The position numbers were made by a program, and so were the translations under genes. A stretch of 64,000 nucleotides of DNA, taken from NCBI RefSeq assembly GCF_020541225.1, contig NZ_CP045889.1, positions 1,305,542 through 1,369,541 of the forward strand. The letters are read 5' to 3'. Each line of letters begins with the position of its first letter. The stretch's first letter is position 1. This DNA is from Candidatus Steffania adelgidicola (GTDB taxonomy: Bacteria > Pseudomonadota > Gammaproteobacteria > Enterobacterales > Enterobacteriaceae). The notes beneath the pieces were generated by a model that saw nothing but the letters and a program-made list of their open reading frames with translations, was not told the DNA's origin and did no database searches. Positions 8,757 through 21,582 of the stretch are shown here, piece by piece.

Positions 8757-11700
8757 AGGCAACTTCACGCTCTAATCGTGCTGATATATATCTATCTCTC
8801 GTCAGAGAATGACAAGTCTCTAGAGACAACATGAAAAATATCAACATCACCCGATCAATATTCTTTTGGTTACATCTTTCTCAAAAAACATAAAATATCG
8901 ATAAATATTATTAGGCTAGACATATTAATGGTAAAGGGAATAGTACGCACCTTCTAAGCTGGAAATCTATAAATTTCAACCCAATGCGAACAATACCAAT
9001 CAACGAAAAAGCTTCAAGGCTTTTAGAAAACACTTCCTTACCTACCATACTGCGTCCACCTTAAGCCATAAAAAATCTCACAGGTACCCAACAAGCACTA
9101 TTATATGCTGCTATGTAACAGGACAGCGAACAAATAGTTATTTAAACAAATAGATTAGCAACGGAGAAAGTGGAGATCCTCTCTATAACATTTATGAAAA
9201 TAAAATCTGCTATAAAGAATCTGCTGGTCGGAAACGCTTTTAAAGAAACTTAAAATTCTATAGTCATTGAAAAATTTCTAGTAAAAGAAGAAGGCAGTTT
9301 TCTACTGAATATTAAATGGATATCAAATACTAATACTAGCCACTAACTCAGATCGGAATATTTTAACCATAGAGACAATGGCATTAATACCGATTCACTG
9401 ACGCCGGTGTTTTACTAACACAATCCCCCCACCGTACTAAGCAGATTGTCTCAGAGAGAGTGAAGTGGATATATATTAATCAGGGTATGAGGAGAGATAT
9501 CTTCGATACATATAAGCGCAGATCTAGTGTGTAATAAAGCTGGTTTATTGGGTAAAACTTTCGGTGACTGAAACATAGAGTCAATGCCATCAACCGTAAT
9601 TCCTAAATTGTTTTATTTGGAAATAAACTTTTCTGATACACGTTACTAATCATCTATATCAGTTTTAACTAGTACAGTTACCATAACCTTATTCTATAAT
9701 ATCCCCTAATGCGATCACTTCTCTTTTAGAGAGATGTTGGAAATCTATTAGCATACAACCAGTCTACTCAAATTAAAGTAAATTCACTATCAATGCTGAG
9801 CATACTTAATTCTTGAGTGAAATATATAAAAAGCGTACGCTTGTAAGCTTTTTATAAAAATATCAGTAATAGATTTTCACCTATATACTTACACATTTTT
9901 CAATGATTGAATATATGTATATAGGTAACAACAACTAAAGACAACAAGCTAGATAGAACTCTTTCTCAGTCACTCTATGGATTCCCAATACTAGCAACAT
10001 TTCTTACGATATAAGAGAAGGTTTAAACGTTCCTTACTATCATCTATAAATACATGATTATGTATTACGATCTACCAAGAAGCATTGTACATGAACCGCT
10101 CTTTACCCTTATAAAGATGACTAACACTCATTGAGTTATGTTATTAACACTAATGTATATTACTCCACTTTATTATAGTACCCCTTATCGCTTAACCTTT
10201 TGATATTAAAATATCCCATAAAATATCTTTAAAGATACAAGATGTAAATATCATATGACAAACATTCTCCTTCACCGTTAAATTAAAATGATCTAAAAAT
10301 CTTATTTTTTTACCACAGACAAGTCACAAGTATACCTCTAGGATCATATGAAAATCGTAATAACACTACTATTATTTCACAGTATAGTCACACCATATAT
10401 CATTTGAAAACAACACGATAGCTGATTATTGAATTTATGACGGTTTTTCCTGAAAAGACACGTGTCTTTTACGTGATGATTTATTTAAATGACATTTAAA
10501 TTGCTATATCTCCCTATATAACAATCAGGCTTAATCACTGATTTAATTAAAATGATAAATCAGGCGTCACCCATATCTAGATGGGAAAGAATATAAAAAA
10601 TAGAAAAATCACTGTCAATTTTCTATTTTTAACCATATGAATCAAATCACTTTTTTCAATTCTAATCCATCTCTAATACAAGTAAGACTTTAGATAATTA
10701 ATTCGGGTAATGTGTTTAGATAATTTCAAACGCATATCTTCCATAGCTATCCGTTGAGTCATCAGAGGAAATCAGCAGGTATTTTATAAGCGTCTTCTAA
10801 ATTAAGAAGACTTCACAGAGATGAATATAAAACACTATTCTCAGCTCACTGATATATTTCTCAATCAATGTTTTAGTCGAAGAACACAACAGGCCAATAA
10901 AAAATCATGAACAACAATTATTCATCACTTTAATCACAAACATAAAATTGTAAGCTAATGATATAATTTATCCTGTACTCAATCACTATGGAATAGTGAT
11001 ACTACTTTCATGGTTTATGAAAGAGTTTAACCCATATTTAAAACATTTAAATAAAACTCACCTCTTTCAATTTCATTGATAAATTGATGCAATACTATTG
11101 CAATCCTTACCTATATTTTATTGGCTTGAAAATTATATTCGTTTTTAAATTCAAGCGTTTTTTCTTTTCAAGAAAGACACTCTAAACACTCTCGTGTTCT
11201 TGTTAAACACTTTCTAGATATCAGTAATATCCTTAAGAACTGAAATGCACTTATCCAACACTGGGCTTATAGCGTTTTAATATAACCAAAATCATAAATA
11301 AATTAACCGCAATACTACTAAATTATTTTCAGATACTTCACCATTGAGCATTTCATCTAAATCTGGCTTAATATCTATTAAGCCTATCATTTATTTTCAA
11401 TAGACCATATTATTTATCAAATAAAATCTTTTCCCTATAAGGAACCACCGTGCTAGATTTATATCAATCTCTTACTCCACATCATCATAATATTGACCAC
11501 AGCGCACAATTACACTCATGATTGCACTAAACTTTATATCAGTTCTTAACAATCATTAAGAACTTTTCATATCATATGAAAACTAAGAAGAAAGCAAATT
11601 AGTACTAATTTAACTACTAATAGAACTTTATTAATACATAGGAATGTCCTTGTACAAGGAGACCATATAGTAAAAAATTACTAAAACTTTAACTTAACGC

Positions 11701-14700
11701 TGTTTGCCAAAACACTACTAGTAAACCCGTTTAAAAAGTGACTAGATATGTAACATTAACCAGGTTGATATGAAATATTACAATGACTAATCATTATCCA
11801 ACCTACAGTAAAAAATCAGTCCCCGGGTATAAAAAACGACCCAATAAGATTCTTGTTACCATACCATGATATATAAATTATAATGGCATAGTTTGTCCTA
11901 GACAAACCGTCAAAAAGACTCCCGCTGAAATGACATTTCACAACACTCCCAATCATATTCGAGAGCAGAAATAAAATTACTAATGACACCTTTCGACAAG
12001 GGTAGTCGATTAAACCTGATAGACACCACTACACCACATTCAATAACAAATGCAATAGTGAGAAATATAAAAAAGCATGACTAATCTAGCGTTATAACTG
12101 ACCATACTCCGCTTGACGTAAAGGATACCTCAGTACAGCCAGAACATGATCCTCGCTACTATAGTCATGAGTAAGAGAAAAACTAAGATAGAGAGTTATA
12201 ACACGATTTGTGTCAAGGATCCTGTCTTTTGACCTGGTATAGGACACCAGGTACTGTGCCCCCCGTCCGTTACTCTTCCGCAATACAACGAATCAAACAA
12301 TTAGCTCAATTCTGGAGAAGACGGTGTGATTTTAATCACGCAGAAAATATCCTCACACTATCTTAACTTGTTCTGATTTTGTGCCCTAGCTATTGATAAT
12401 GTAGGACTTAGTGCTTACTTAAAGAGGACAACATACATAATCGCCAATCTTAAACGATGATACTCTAAATGGATAAATGATTTATTCTAAATCATTTGTT
12501 ATTAACCTTGTATTAATACTTATCGCAATTTCTATGAAATTGATAACGGTAAAAAGATATAATAGACGCTGAGTATTGATTTTAATATCTCGCTACATCT
12601 TTAGATAAAGATGATCCTCGATCATAAAAGCATATATACAAAAAATAAAATCAAATATTCTTTTGAGATAGATACTTTATTGTCATCCGAGATACGATAA
12701 TAAAGATATGGTATCTTAGTTTTCAAAAATATTTTTTGATCTTATTTAAAAAATAAGTCCCACGATAAATATTCAATCTTTCATCATTATATTTACCATT
12801 ATCCCATCCGATTATTTATAGCAAAATATTTACTAAAAGAACAAGCACTATATACCAAAAATCATAATTATATAAACCCTTATCTTTATGATAAAATTAC
12901 ACTATTTGAAAGTAGTCAGAATCATACTTTATATTAGAAATGGTCTATATTAATTCCAGAAAAGATAATAGCATCTATAAGATAGATGTATTAATAAATG
13001 CTAAAATATGAAATAGTTAAAGATTTGCGATATGCTTACCAATATTTATTAAAAATTTCATTACCTTTTTAGAAAACTGTGATGGTCTCTTCATAAGATA
13101 GTTATCGATTCTATATGTATGTCTTTGTCGTACTCCAGCTTAATAGAGTTCAAGCATAAAAATACTTACGCCAGAACATTAAGTAATCGAAGGCTATCTG
13201 ATTATTCCTATTTATTATTTATTATTCATTTTATTTATAATTCATTCTTGATGAATGTCATACCTTCCTAATTAACACAAAAACCGTACCTAATAAAAAA
13301 ACTTTTTATACATCTTACTAAGTCTTTTAATATTAGTCCATTAACAAAACTTTATTTCATCTTCAAGTAAATTTAACAAACATAAAAAAATCATGATAAA
13401 ATTACTTATTTTCTTATACAAAAAGCTAAAGAATACACTTCAGTGACATTTCGAACTCTAATATAGGAAGAAGATATAATTAGTGATATGCCATATCACA
13501 CTACAATAGCCTGTAAAAATATTATAACCTGACATATTAAAAATATCTATTTTATCAATATAAGTTATCTAAAATAATTAATGAAAGAATAACTGTTGAT
13601 TTATTATATTTCCTTGCGATTATGAATATTTGAAATCCGAAATAAACAATCAAACACAGATTTTTTAGGATGATCACTATGAACTTATGCCTTTTTTATT
13701 TGATTAAACGATCACTCAACGCAACTAACCGATAATATTTTTAATTCATGGAATATAGAAAGCTAATTAAATATAATAAAACTTATCATGAATCTGAGAT
13801 ATTCATTCTTTTAGAAAAGAGCTCCACCAAATTTTTTTCATTCATAATGCTAACGTTACTTTTGCAAAAAAGATCCCTTAAGTGACACCAAGATATGAAT
13901 AATTAAAATAAAAACTTATAATTAATGGAACTTTGATATTCGATCATATCGTAATTATATTTATCATGTATATACCGTATACTGATGCATTTTATGTCTT
14001 AGTATTAATTTAAGAATCCAGGAACGATTCAAGTAAAAGTGTAATGACTACTAGAAAAACTACATTCATTCGCAGGCTGATAATAAAAAACTTCAGGATA
14101 CAATCCTTTTCCTAAACTAGATATTAGCTAATCAATATTAATTTAGCTTTGGCTTTTTAATATAAATCACAGCATCACGTCAAGCCTTCCTATTACATAA
14201 TAACAGGAAGTAAGAGAGTTAAATAGTTTATTTAGTAGCGACATACTTGAGATAAAGGTTATTTTTAATTTAAAATTCAAACCTATTAATAGGTACCATC
14301 TCAATTATTATATTCAGATGGAAATACTGACGTTTTATTTATCTCTCTCCTATACGAACAGTATTATTCCACTACTTTATATATTTATAAATATAGATGA
14401 ACCCTGAGGTAATACTATGTATGATTTGCTCAATGAGCATAATTAAATCACAGTATAAACAAGGCTATTCATTAGCAAGTATTTTTCTGATATATCAATA
14501 CAGACATACCCAAGATATAATATTTTATATATAAAAGAAAAAGTAATATGATGAGTTTTTATCTAAAATTTTAAAAAGATTCCGTATACTTATACGTACA
14601 TAAACAATAATGAGTGTCCATGGGTATTTAATTAAGATTTTTCATATTCTGATAACTCTTAAAAACATCTCTTCACATCTAATGTGTATAAACAGAAATT

Positions 14701-15140
14701 CAATAAAGTTAGATAAATATTATCTATTAAAATTTACGCATGATCAATCTTAATACATTTAGAGAGAGGAAACATTTTTGGTGGGAAATCCATTCAGACT
14801 TGCTTAAATAAGAATGAAACTCGTATATTATCAATATATATCATTTTCAATATAAAGAAATATATTTCTCATATATTAACAGATAGTTAAATATTTTAAG
14901 ATTAAAACATGATTAAAAATTCAATCTATTGTTATATTCACGGAAGCTCTAAATACCAATATATTACTTGTTACACAGACACTCTTGTCTAAGACAATAT
15001 GTCTGATAATAATATATTGGTACATCATAATACAACGATAGAGTCTGATTGCATTGTATCGCAATCAATCGTGTATCATGAGGAACGCTCGGTATATTTC
15101 CATAGTACTTCAAAAAAAACTTTAACTCTCCTTATTCTGT
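8757..15140. other. Gene desert, about 6.4 kb
   Basis: No gene recognised on either strand. The DNA is AT-rich with frequent stops. Visible structure is limited to short inverted repeats: an 18-bp palindrome (AAAAGACACGTGTCTTTT, 10453-10470) and a 12-bp-armed AT hairpin (10596-10630). A somewhat less AT-rich patch at about 12090-12290 carries a 63-codon minus-strand ORF with no recognisable motif. It is presumably eroded coding DNA, such as purD and neighbours. Confidence 0.7.
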
Positions 15141-15302
15141 CTAATATAGAGAAATTCTTTCACCAACGTGGTTGGCGTATAGCTCATGCGCGATCTCTGT
15201 AATCGCTACACCACTACTTATGCCATTAGCCATTAGTGCCTGAATTTTCTCAACAGCCTCTTGCTGTTGCTGATGGGTTAACGTGGGTATATTTTTAAGC
15301 AT
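15141..15302 (-). CDS. yoaH: YoaH, UPF0181 family small protein
   Basis: A 53-residue ORF beginning [20 protein letters not shown] and running through [12 protein letters not shown] and [10 protein letters not shown]. coli YoaH (59 residues) reads [30 protein letters not shown] and ANHSGERI in the same order, so identity is clear. The acidic C-terminal tail of E. coli YoaH (FEDEDE) is missing. A GGAGAG ribosome-binding site lies just before the ATG. The function of the family is unknown. It is the only intact protein gene between purH and the tRNA operon. In E. coli, yoaH and tsaB are near neighbours, and tsaB is 4 kb away here. Confidence 0.88.
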   Translation of the reverse strand: MLKNIPTLTHQQQQEAVEKIQALMANGISSGVAITEIAHELYANHVGERISLY

Positions 15303-17357
15303 ACTTCTCTCCGTATAAAATGTATTTTTCTGATTATCTCATAATCCGATTGATTCTATTCAATGTATTTTCTAGATTTAATTTAGATTGAAGTATTCAA
15401 CTTCCACCCTATTCGATAAAAATCGTTATATATTAGTCTTTAATAGATAGAAAAAAATCTATCTAGGCATAGGATTAATATCAATAATAAATAGATCTAT
15501 AAAGATCTATTTTATCTATGTGCTCGATACCTCATATTTATATATAAACTAAACTCTATCTTTTATAAACAAAGACGTGCGATTCATCTAAATATAGCAT
15601 TTCTATTTTATTTCGACTCCAACTATATTCCCTAGAATTAGGGCGGTTTTTTATAAACTTAAAACTCTCTCATCTCTTATTTATCCGGAAAAAAGTATAT
15701 GACGGAGAAAAAATTAAAAATCAATAAAAAACACAAAACAATATCACCATGTTCATTTAAACGCAGGATATAACCCTCTGTATTTATCATGATCTATTCT
15801 TGGTTTTTAAAAATCAAGAGCTAACTATAAAAATCCAATATTATTGAAGAGATAATATCATTACCTGGTGACACCTTGTAATAAAAAATAAAATTATATA
15901 TTTCGCTCCATTTAAATAGGAAAGGTTTAAATCTGAAAATAAAGAGTGAAAAATAAGGATTACCGGTATCTGACTCAAGAAAATAAATTTAAAAACCATT
16001 ATGATTTTAAGATAGCATCATGCTATGTACCAATATATATATCCTGGATATCTTTCATATACGAACAGTGTTAAATGAAAACAAACAAAAGTTATATATA
16101 TTATAACAGGGCAATATAGTTACTACTATAAATAAAATAGTTGAATCAAATTATTTGTGTAATTAGAAAAATTCTATATCACTTTTAATAGTGAAGATAG
16201 AAATCCCGAAAAATACACTTAATATTAATACATATAATTATATCATATCACCCGATGCATTTATTTTTATTTATTAAATAACTTCATTTCCCGTGTAAGA
16301 ATTTTTACAAGACTGTGTCTATTAATAGTAATAGACACAGTTTTAAATGAATCTCGGTATTACATTCAAGAACATAATAAGTTATATCTTGAATATTTTT
16401 CTCAGTTTAATAAATATTATTAACATATGTCTTGACATGTCACATGATATAACCAGAGGTTTAACAACACATCAGTCAGACCTTTTGATCCTTAGATAAA
16501 ACAGTTGAATTCATTCTGCTATCACGTTAATGTATATTTAAAAACTCTCTATAAATCCACATTTATTATCGGTTAACAGATAATCATAGATTATACTTGA
16601 TTGAAATCACGTAAAATAATTCCAAATGAATTACAGGATTAATTTCCTTGAGGGATATAAAATATCATTGAAGTTTACAAATTATATAGAGAAAATATAA
16701 AATTCCGAGCATGTATTTAAAACTGGTATCTTACATACTTCATTTTAAATGGATTTGGAATTTTACGAAATTTACTGAGAAATTAAAAAAAATAGACGAT
16801 CATTGATATATTATACAAATAACAAGTAAATATTTTTATACAGAAACAATAACTCACCTCTTGAAAAGAGAGAATATAACCTCTATTTCAACCGAAATAT
16901 CCTTAGTATTAATACCATTATGTTTTTGCTTTGTGTAAACATTAGTGAATTACTATCATTACGATTAATTAAAATCGATATAAGCATATACTTTATCTTA
17001 AGTAAAACTTAAGTTTTTAAAAGAATTATAGGAATATATCATGATTATTTCTAGTTTCAGCTATATTTCTCAGTACTTATCATGCCATGATGAAAGCAAA
17101 TCTTAGACAAGGCTATATTCCTGTATCAGTCATTAGGTTATTTAACCGAGAACTATGTTTTTAACCTAAAAATATAATTCCATAAAGGAAAGTAAATTTA
17201 ACTGATAAAATTCAACACTTGAAATAGAAGAATATTTAGTAGGTCATAATCTCTAAAAAGAATTAATAATGACAGGATACTCTTAACAAATAAGAAACAT
17301 CTTGTATACTATAGATATTCCATAGCAGTTAGAAATTTTACACTATCTTGTATTAAG
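15303..17357. other. Non-coding AT-rich stretch with one strong hairpin
   Basis: No gene recognised. pabB, which neighbours yoaH in E. coli, is not detectable. Noteworthy structures are an inverted repeat of AAATAGATCT / AGATCTATTT (15489-15512) and a terminator-like hairpin at 16312-16341. Confidence 0.65.
16312..16344 (+). terminator. Orphan terminator-like hairpin
   Basis: A perfect 13-bp stem (ACTGTGTCTATTA and TAATAGACACAGT, loop ATAG) is followed by TTT on the plus strand. No gene is recognisable upstream on that strand within 1 kb, so it is either a relic of a lost gene or the end of an unrecognised transcript. Confidence 0.5.
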
Positions 17358-17381
17358 ATCTTCAACCGTAAGGTTGAAGAT
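17358..17381 (-). other. Hairpin downstream of the tRNA operon
   Basis: A perfect 10-bp stem (ATCTTCAACC and GGTTGAAGAT, loop GTAA) lies about 80 bases after the tRNA-Pro 3' end. There is no T run on the minus strand, so it is a possible processing or stabilising hairpin, or a decayed terminator. Confidence 0.4.
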
Positions 17382-17462
17382 TACCGAAATCATTATGAAA
17401 TTTTAAAACATTTTTCCAATATGTGCTACCGTTTAGCGCGTGATATTAAAAGTATTTAAAAA

Positions 17463-17539
17463 TGGTCGGCGAGAGAGGATTTGAACCTCCGACCCACTGG
17501 TCCCAAACCAGTTGCGCTACCAAGCTGCGCTACTCGCCG
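17463..17539 (-). tRNA. proM: tRNA-Pro (TGG anticodon)
   Basis: A 77-base cloverleaf on the minus strand matching E. coli proM: CGGCGAG acceptor, anticodon loop TTTGGGA with anticodon TGG, T loop TTCAAAT, encoded CCA. It is the last gene of a four-tRNA unit Arg-His-Leu-Pro, the same order as E. coli argX-hisR-leuT-proM. Confidence 0.97.
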
Positions 17540-17607
17540 ATGTTATAAACATGAAAAGATTAATGCATAAGCTCATAAGAAAAAGAATATACAGGGGTGT
17601 CTAGATA

Positions 17608-17694
17608 TGGTGCGAAGAGAGGGACTTGAACCCTCACGTCTGTTAAGACACTAACACCTGAAGCTAGCGCGTCTACCTATTCCGCCACCTTCGC
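17608..17694 (-). tRNA. leuT: tRNA-Leu (CAG anticodon)
   Basis: An 87-base class II tRNA on the minus strand with a long variable arm (TGTCTTAACAGACG region). It has acceptor GCGAAGG, anticodon loop CTTCAGG with anticodon CAG, T loop TTCAAGT and an encoded CCA. It matches E. coli leuT and is third in the Arg-His-Leu-Pro unit. Confidence 0.97.
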
Positions 17695-17712
17695 ATACTT
17701 ATGTATTGATAA

Positions 17713-17789
17713 TGGGGTGACTGATGGGACTCGAACCCACGACAACTGGAATCACAATCCAGGGCTCTACCAACTGAGCTACAATCACC
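17713..17789 (-). tRNA. hisR: tRNA-His (GTG anticodon)
   Basis: A 77-base cloverleaf on the minus strand: GGTGATTG acceptor including the extra 5' G typical of tRNA-His, anticodon loop TTGTGAT with anticodon GTG, T loop TTCGAGT, encoded CCA. Second gene of the unit. The acceptor differs from E. coli (GGTGGCT) with matching changes on the 3' side (AGTCACC), so pairing is kept. Confidence 0.97.
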
Positions 17790-17844
17790 ATTGATAATTA
17801 TTATCGAAATATGGAATTCCGCTCAGTAAACCTTTAAAAAAAGA

Positions 17845-17921
<77 letters not shown>

Positions 17922-17950
17922 ATTCTAGCAAAACACTCTTTAGTGTTTGC

Positions 17951-17980
17951 ATACTACGGAATTTATATGTTAACTGTCTA
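17951..17980 (-). promoter_or_regulatory. Candidate promoter of the tRNA operon
   Basis: On the minus strand TAGACA and TAGTAT are separated by 18 bases and lie about 30 bases before tRNA-Arg. Both hexamers are imperfect, so this is a moderate candidate only. Confidence 0.45.
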
Positions 17981-19247
17981 CTTTTTTTTAAAAATATTTT
18001 TTGTTACTCTTTTAATGACTTAAGGCATCCATGTGCCTTTTCCCTTAAATTTTCTACAAGTGTCTAGTAATCGACAGCTGAGATAATAAAAAAATTACCT
18101 TAACGTCATAAACACAACAGTTAATATCAAATACAATATACTTCAAGAAGACCTTTTAAAAACTCTTGCATAACTACGCCATTTAATTATAATTAAATAT
18201 ATGATTTTATCACTAATTATAACAATTAAATATTAACAGTGTTAGTGAACCAGATATTCACTAACTATACATTGAACGAAGTATAAGAAAAATACAAAAA
18301 GAGATATCCAATACGATACACACACTCTGTTTTCAGTCTGCCGAGTAAATTCACATATAAGATAATTACTCATTACAAACCACCATGTTCAGTAAACAAC
18401 TAATCTCAAACTTATTGATCAGAATACAATGCAGTTTTTTAGAACGTCTTCTTAAGATCCTTCAAATCTCTTGATTATACTATTTTCACAAATCGAAGAG
18501 TGAAGAAAATCTGTTTTCTCTCACACATCTATATACAAGTTGTAACCTAATTCCTTTCATTAAAAGAATATGATATAAGATTTAAAATCAATCTCCATAC
18601 TTTCAGTAAAAAATTTATTTTTTAACCGTTATCTAAATATTATACAACAGAAAATACATCATATTACACGATCACCACCGAGGACAGGTAGCGCCATGAA
18701 ACCTTCTATACTTTATAAAAGAAATTTTATATCCACCCCAAAATAATTAAATAGATAGTATTTTAAATGCTTTACACAAAACATGTTTTTTACTTTATTT
18801 TATAAAAAACTTTTACCAATTAAATACATGTATAATAAGTTAAATCTTAGTGAAATATAGTGATTGTAGGAATGTAGGGATGTTTTTTAGACAAGTCTTA
18901 GAAAGAGAAAACCCGTTTTTCTCTAAAAAATAGCAATACCCTGTCATTTGTAAAGCATGGGGATCATTTACCCATAACGCTTAATTATTCTCATATTTTA
19001 CTATGGATATGCAATTATCTCAAAAACGCATCGCACCTTTAATAGCAAAAGCAGAGACATGATTTACTTAATATTTAAAAGAAGCGTAGAGAACGGTTTT
19101 CTGTCGGTTCTATTACCTGCGTAATTAAGTTAATAACTTAAAAAATACAGTCTTCTGATAAAAAACTAACCGTTTTTCTCCAGAGTACACCTGCTATATT
19201 CTGAAGAATATCTTTAAACATACTATTGTTTCCCACTTGAGGTTTTC
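17981..19247. other. Non-coding AT-rich stretch upstream of tsaB
   Basis: About 1.27 kb with no recognisable gene, tRNA or repeat. It contains the tsaB promoter somewhere near its right end, but no convincing hexamer pair stands out. A TTGAGG site precedes the tsaB start. Confidence 0.6.
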
Positions 19248-19928
19248 ATGTCCACTCGTATTTTAGCCATTGATACCGCGACCGAAGCATGCTCTGCTGC
19301 TCTCATGCTTGAGAATGATGTTCTGCTAGAACGCTTTGTTATCGCACCCCAAGAACATACGCAGCATATTTTACCAATGATAGATAGCCTACTGGTAGAG
19401 GCAGATATTTTACTAAAACATCTTGATGTTCTTGCATTTGGCCGTGGACCAGGCAGTTTTACTGGTATACGCATTGGTATCAGCATTGCGCAGGGGCTAG
19501 CTCTGGGAGCTAATTTACCAGTTATCGGTATATCCACGCTAGCAACACTAGCCGAGGGTACTTTTCGTCAAACGAGGATGTGCCAAGTAATGAGTGCGAT
19601 AGATGCACGTATGGGAGAACTCTATTTAGCCCCCTATCGCCGTCAAGGGTTAGGCGTCTGGTTAGGAGAAGACCACGAAGTAGTTGTGTCCATCGATTCA
19701 CTACCAGCAGTAAGCGCAGAACTACAAGGATTATGGATCACTGCGGGCACTGGCTGGCAGAGTGATCTGACACAACTGCATCATGACGGATTTATACTCA
19801 CTAAAGGACCAACACGATTCCCAAGCGCACGGGACATGCTTCCTCTAGCTCTGTGTCTCTATCGCCATGGTTTAGCACAACCGGTTTCACTAGCAACGCC
19901 AACGTATTTACGCAATACAGTAACATAG
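19248..19928 (+). CDS. tsaB: tRNA threonylcarbamoyladenosine synthesis protein TsaB
   Basis: Partner of TsaD, TsaE and TsaC in making t6A at position 37 of ANN-decoding tRNAs, an essential modification. The product is 226 residues (E. coli 231). It shows the ASKHA-fold opening RILAIDTATEACSAAL (residues 4-19), EHTQHILPM (36-44), GRGPGSFTGIRIG (65-77) and AIDARMGELY, all as in E. coli TsaB, and ends PTYLRNTVT, losing a few C-terminal residues. It stands alone between gene-poor stretches. yoaH lies 4 kb upstream, echoing the E. coli neighbourhood. Confidence 0.97.
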   Translation: MSTRILAIDTATEACSAALMLENDVLLERFVIAPQEHTQHILPMIDSLLVEADILLKHLDVLAFGRGPGSFTGIRIGISIAQGLALGANLPVIGISTLATLAEGTFRQTRMCQVMSAIDARMGELYLAPYRRQGLGVWLGEDHEVVVSIDSLPAVSAELQGLWITAGTGWQSDLTQLHHDGFILTKGPTRFPSARDMLPLALCLYRHGLAQPVSLATPTYLRNTVT

Positions 19929-20388
19929 CGCCATGATCCATCCAAAGATAAGCGATCAACTCAGAAATAGGCTTGATATTAAAAATAATTTACTGAATTA
20001 ATTAACCTTTTAAACATTGTTCGCAAAAATCCAATACATATTAGATTTTTCTCTTATCACCTAAAACAGGTTTTTGTTTAATCATTCATATGTAGATAAA
20101 AATATATAATTACTTTCATTTTCTTACACATTGTTAAAATATAGTGACCTAATGCATGATTAGGTATCATAATAAATTATAATAAAATGTATACCATCTT
20201 ATTATAAATGACATGGTCAAAACTAGGTGGTATCTGAAAAAGCAGAAAGCAATCTATGCAATGACTCAAAATAATTATTAAGACTCATAATCATATTAGA
20301 GAAACGACTACAATAAAAAAAATACATGTAACTCTGAATGTAAAATTTAAATTCATTGAATATATAAGTTAATCAAGGCAATAATTAC
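19929..20388. other. Intergenic stretch between convergent tsaB and apaH
   Basis: 460 bases of AT-rich DNA between two genes facing each other. I see no gene and no clear hairpin with a T run; folA, which is convergent with apaH in E. coli, is not detectable. Confidence 0.6.
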
Positions 20389-21201
20389 TTAAAGTTCACT
20401 AGGCACACGAGTAAATGTCTTATCTTCCCAACGCAGTAGGGTGAGTTGACCGCCCCAGTAGCAACCAGTATCGAGTCCATAAATATGCTTCGGTGTTCCT
20501 TGACCCATTAGCGAGGACCAGTGACCGAAAACAATACTATAAAGGTCAGAGATCGGACCCCCTAAGGCAAACCAAGGCTTTAGATTCACCGGCGTCTTTT
20601 CAGGTGTGTCTTTATAGTGCATTTCTAGTTGACCATTGGGAAAACAATAGCGAATTCGAGTAAAAATATTACTAATCAATCGTAAGCGAGAAAGCCCAGT
20701 TAGTCCTGAGCTCCAGTTATTCGGCATATCCCCATACATGGCGTTAAGAAATAATGCATAATTATTACTTTTAAGCACCATTTCCACCTCTTGAGCGCAC
20801 TGGCGTGCTGTAGACAAATCCCAATACGGTGTGATACCAGCATGGACCATCACTAATTTTCTTTCCTCATCAACTTGTAGTATCGGCTGGTGACGTAGCC
20901 AGTGCATTAACACATCAGAATCTGGTGCTTCTAGCAAAGATGTAATATGATCTTGCAACTTGTTATGACTCACACCAGCATAGACCGCCAGTAATTGCAA
21001 ATCGTGATTACCAAGTACCATACGAACGCTATCACCTAAACTTCGGACAAAACGTAACACCTTTAATGAATCGGGACCGCGCGCAACAAGATCGCCCGTC
21101 AACCACAGAGTATCTAATGCCGCATTGAATTTAACCTTTGCCAATATAATTTTTAGCTCTTCATAGCAGCCATGAATATCACCAATAAAATAAGTTGACA
21201 T
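20389..21201 (-). CDS. apaH: Diadenosine tetraphosphatase (symmetrical)
   Basis: Hydrolyses Ap4A to two ADP and removes NpnN caps from RNA in enterobacteria. The 270-residue protein (E. coli 280) carries the metallophosphatase motifs in order: GDIHG (7-11), GDLVARG (36-42), GNHD (64-67), HAGI (121-124) and a late GHW. It ends earlier than E. coli ApaH, without the alanine-rich tail. It is the last gene of the conserved unit lptD-surA-pdxA-rsmA-apaG-apaH, starting three bases after the apaG stop, so translational coupling is likely. Confidence 0.97.
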   Translation of the reverse strand: MSTYFIGDIHGCYEELKIILAKVKFNAALDTLWLTGDLVARGPDSLKVLRFVRSLGDSVRMVLGNHDLQLLAVYAGVSHNKLQDHITSLLEAPDSDVLMHWLRHQPILQVDEERKLVMVHAGITPYWDLSTARQCAQEVEMVLKSNNYALFLNAMYGDMPNNWSSGLTGLSRLRLISNIFTRIRYCFPNGQLEMHYKDTPEKTPVNLKPWFALGGPISDLYSIVFGHWSSLMGQGTPKHIYGLDTGCYWGGQLTLLRWEDKTFTRVPSEL

Positions 21202-21204
21202 GAA

Positions 21205-21582
21205 TTAGTTTATAAGAGAAGGAATCGCTAATCGAAACACAGGAATTTCAACCTGAAATGCGTGTCCCTGATCATCCACCATATTGTAATGTCCCTGCAT
21301 TGTACCGATCGGGGTTTCTAACACTGCACCACTGGTATATTGAAACTCACCCCCAGGAAGAATATGAGGCTTTTCACCGACTACTCCCTCCCCTTGTACC
21401 TCACTTGCTTGACCATTAGCATTAGTAATCAACCAATAACGTCCTATTAACTGGACGATATACCGTCCTATATTACGCAATCTAATTGTATAGGCATATA
21501 CATAACGTTCCTTTTCCGGCTGAGACTGTGTCTCGATATACATACTCTGAACTTGAATACAAACATGGGGGGGGTTAATCAT
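21205..21582 (-). CDS. apaG: ApaG domain protein (Co2+/Mg2+ efflux-associated name)
   Basis: A 125-residue protein, the same length as E. coli ApaG, aligning end to end: [68 protein letters not shown] and FRLAIPSLI. It has a fibronectin type III-like fold in known structures; the biochemical role is unclear. It overlaps the end of rsmA by eight bases and is followed after three bases by apaH, as in E. coli. Confidence 0.96.
   Translation of the reverse strand: MINPPHVCIQVQSMYIETQSQPEKERYVYAYTIRLRNIGRYIVQLIGRYWLITNANGQASEVQGEGVVGEKPHILPGGEFQYTSGAVLETPIGTMQGHYNMVDDQGHAFQVEIPVFRLAIPSLIN

Noticed and set aside
12092..12283. 63-codon minus-strand ORF in the desert
   Set aside because: No motif or family recognised, no clear ribosome-binding site; not enough to call a gene.
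14999..15202. 67-codon plus-strand ORF
   Set aside because: It overlaps yoaH on the opposite strand and has no homology of its own.
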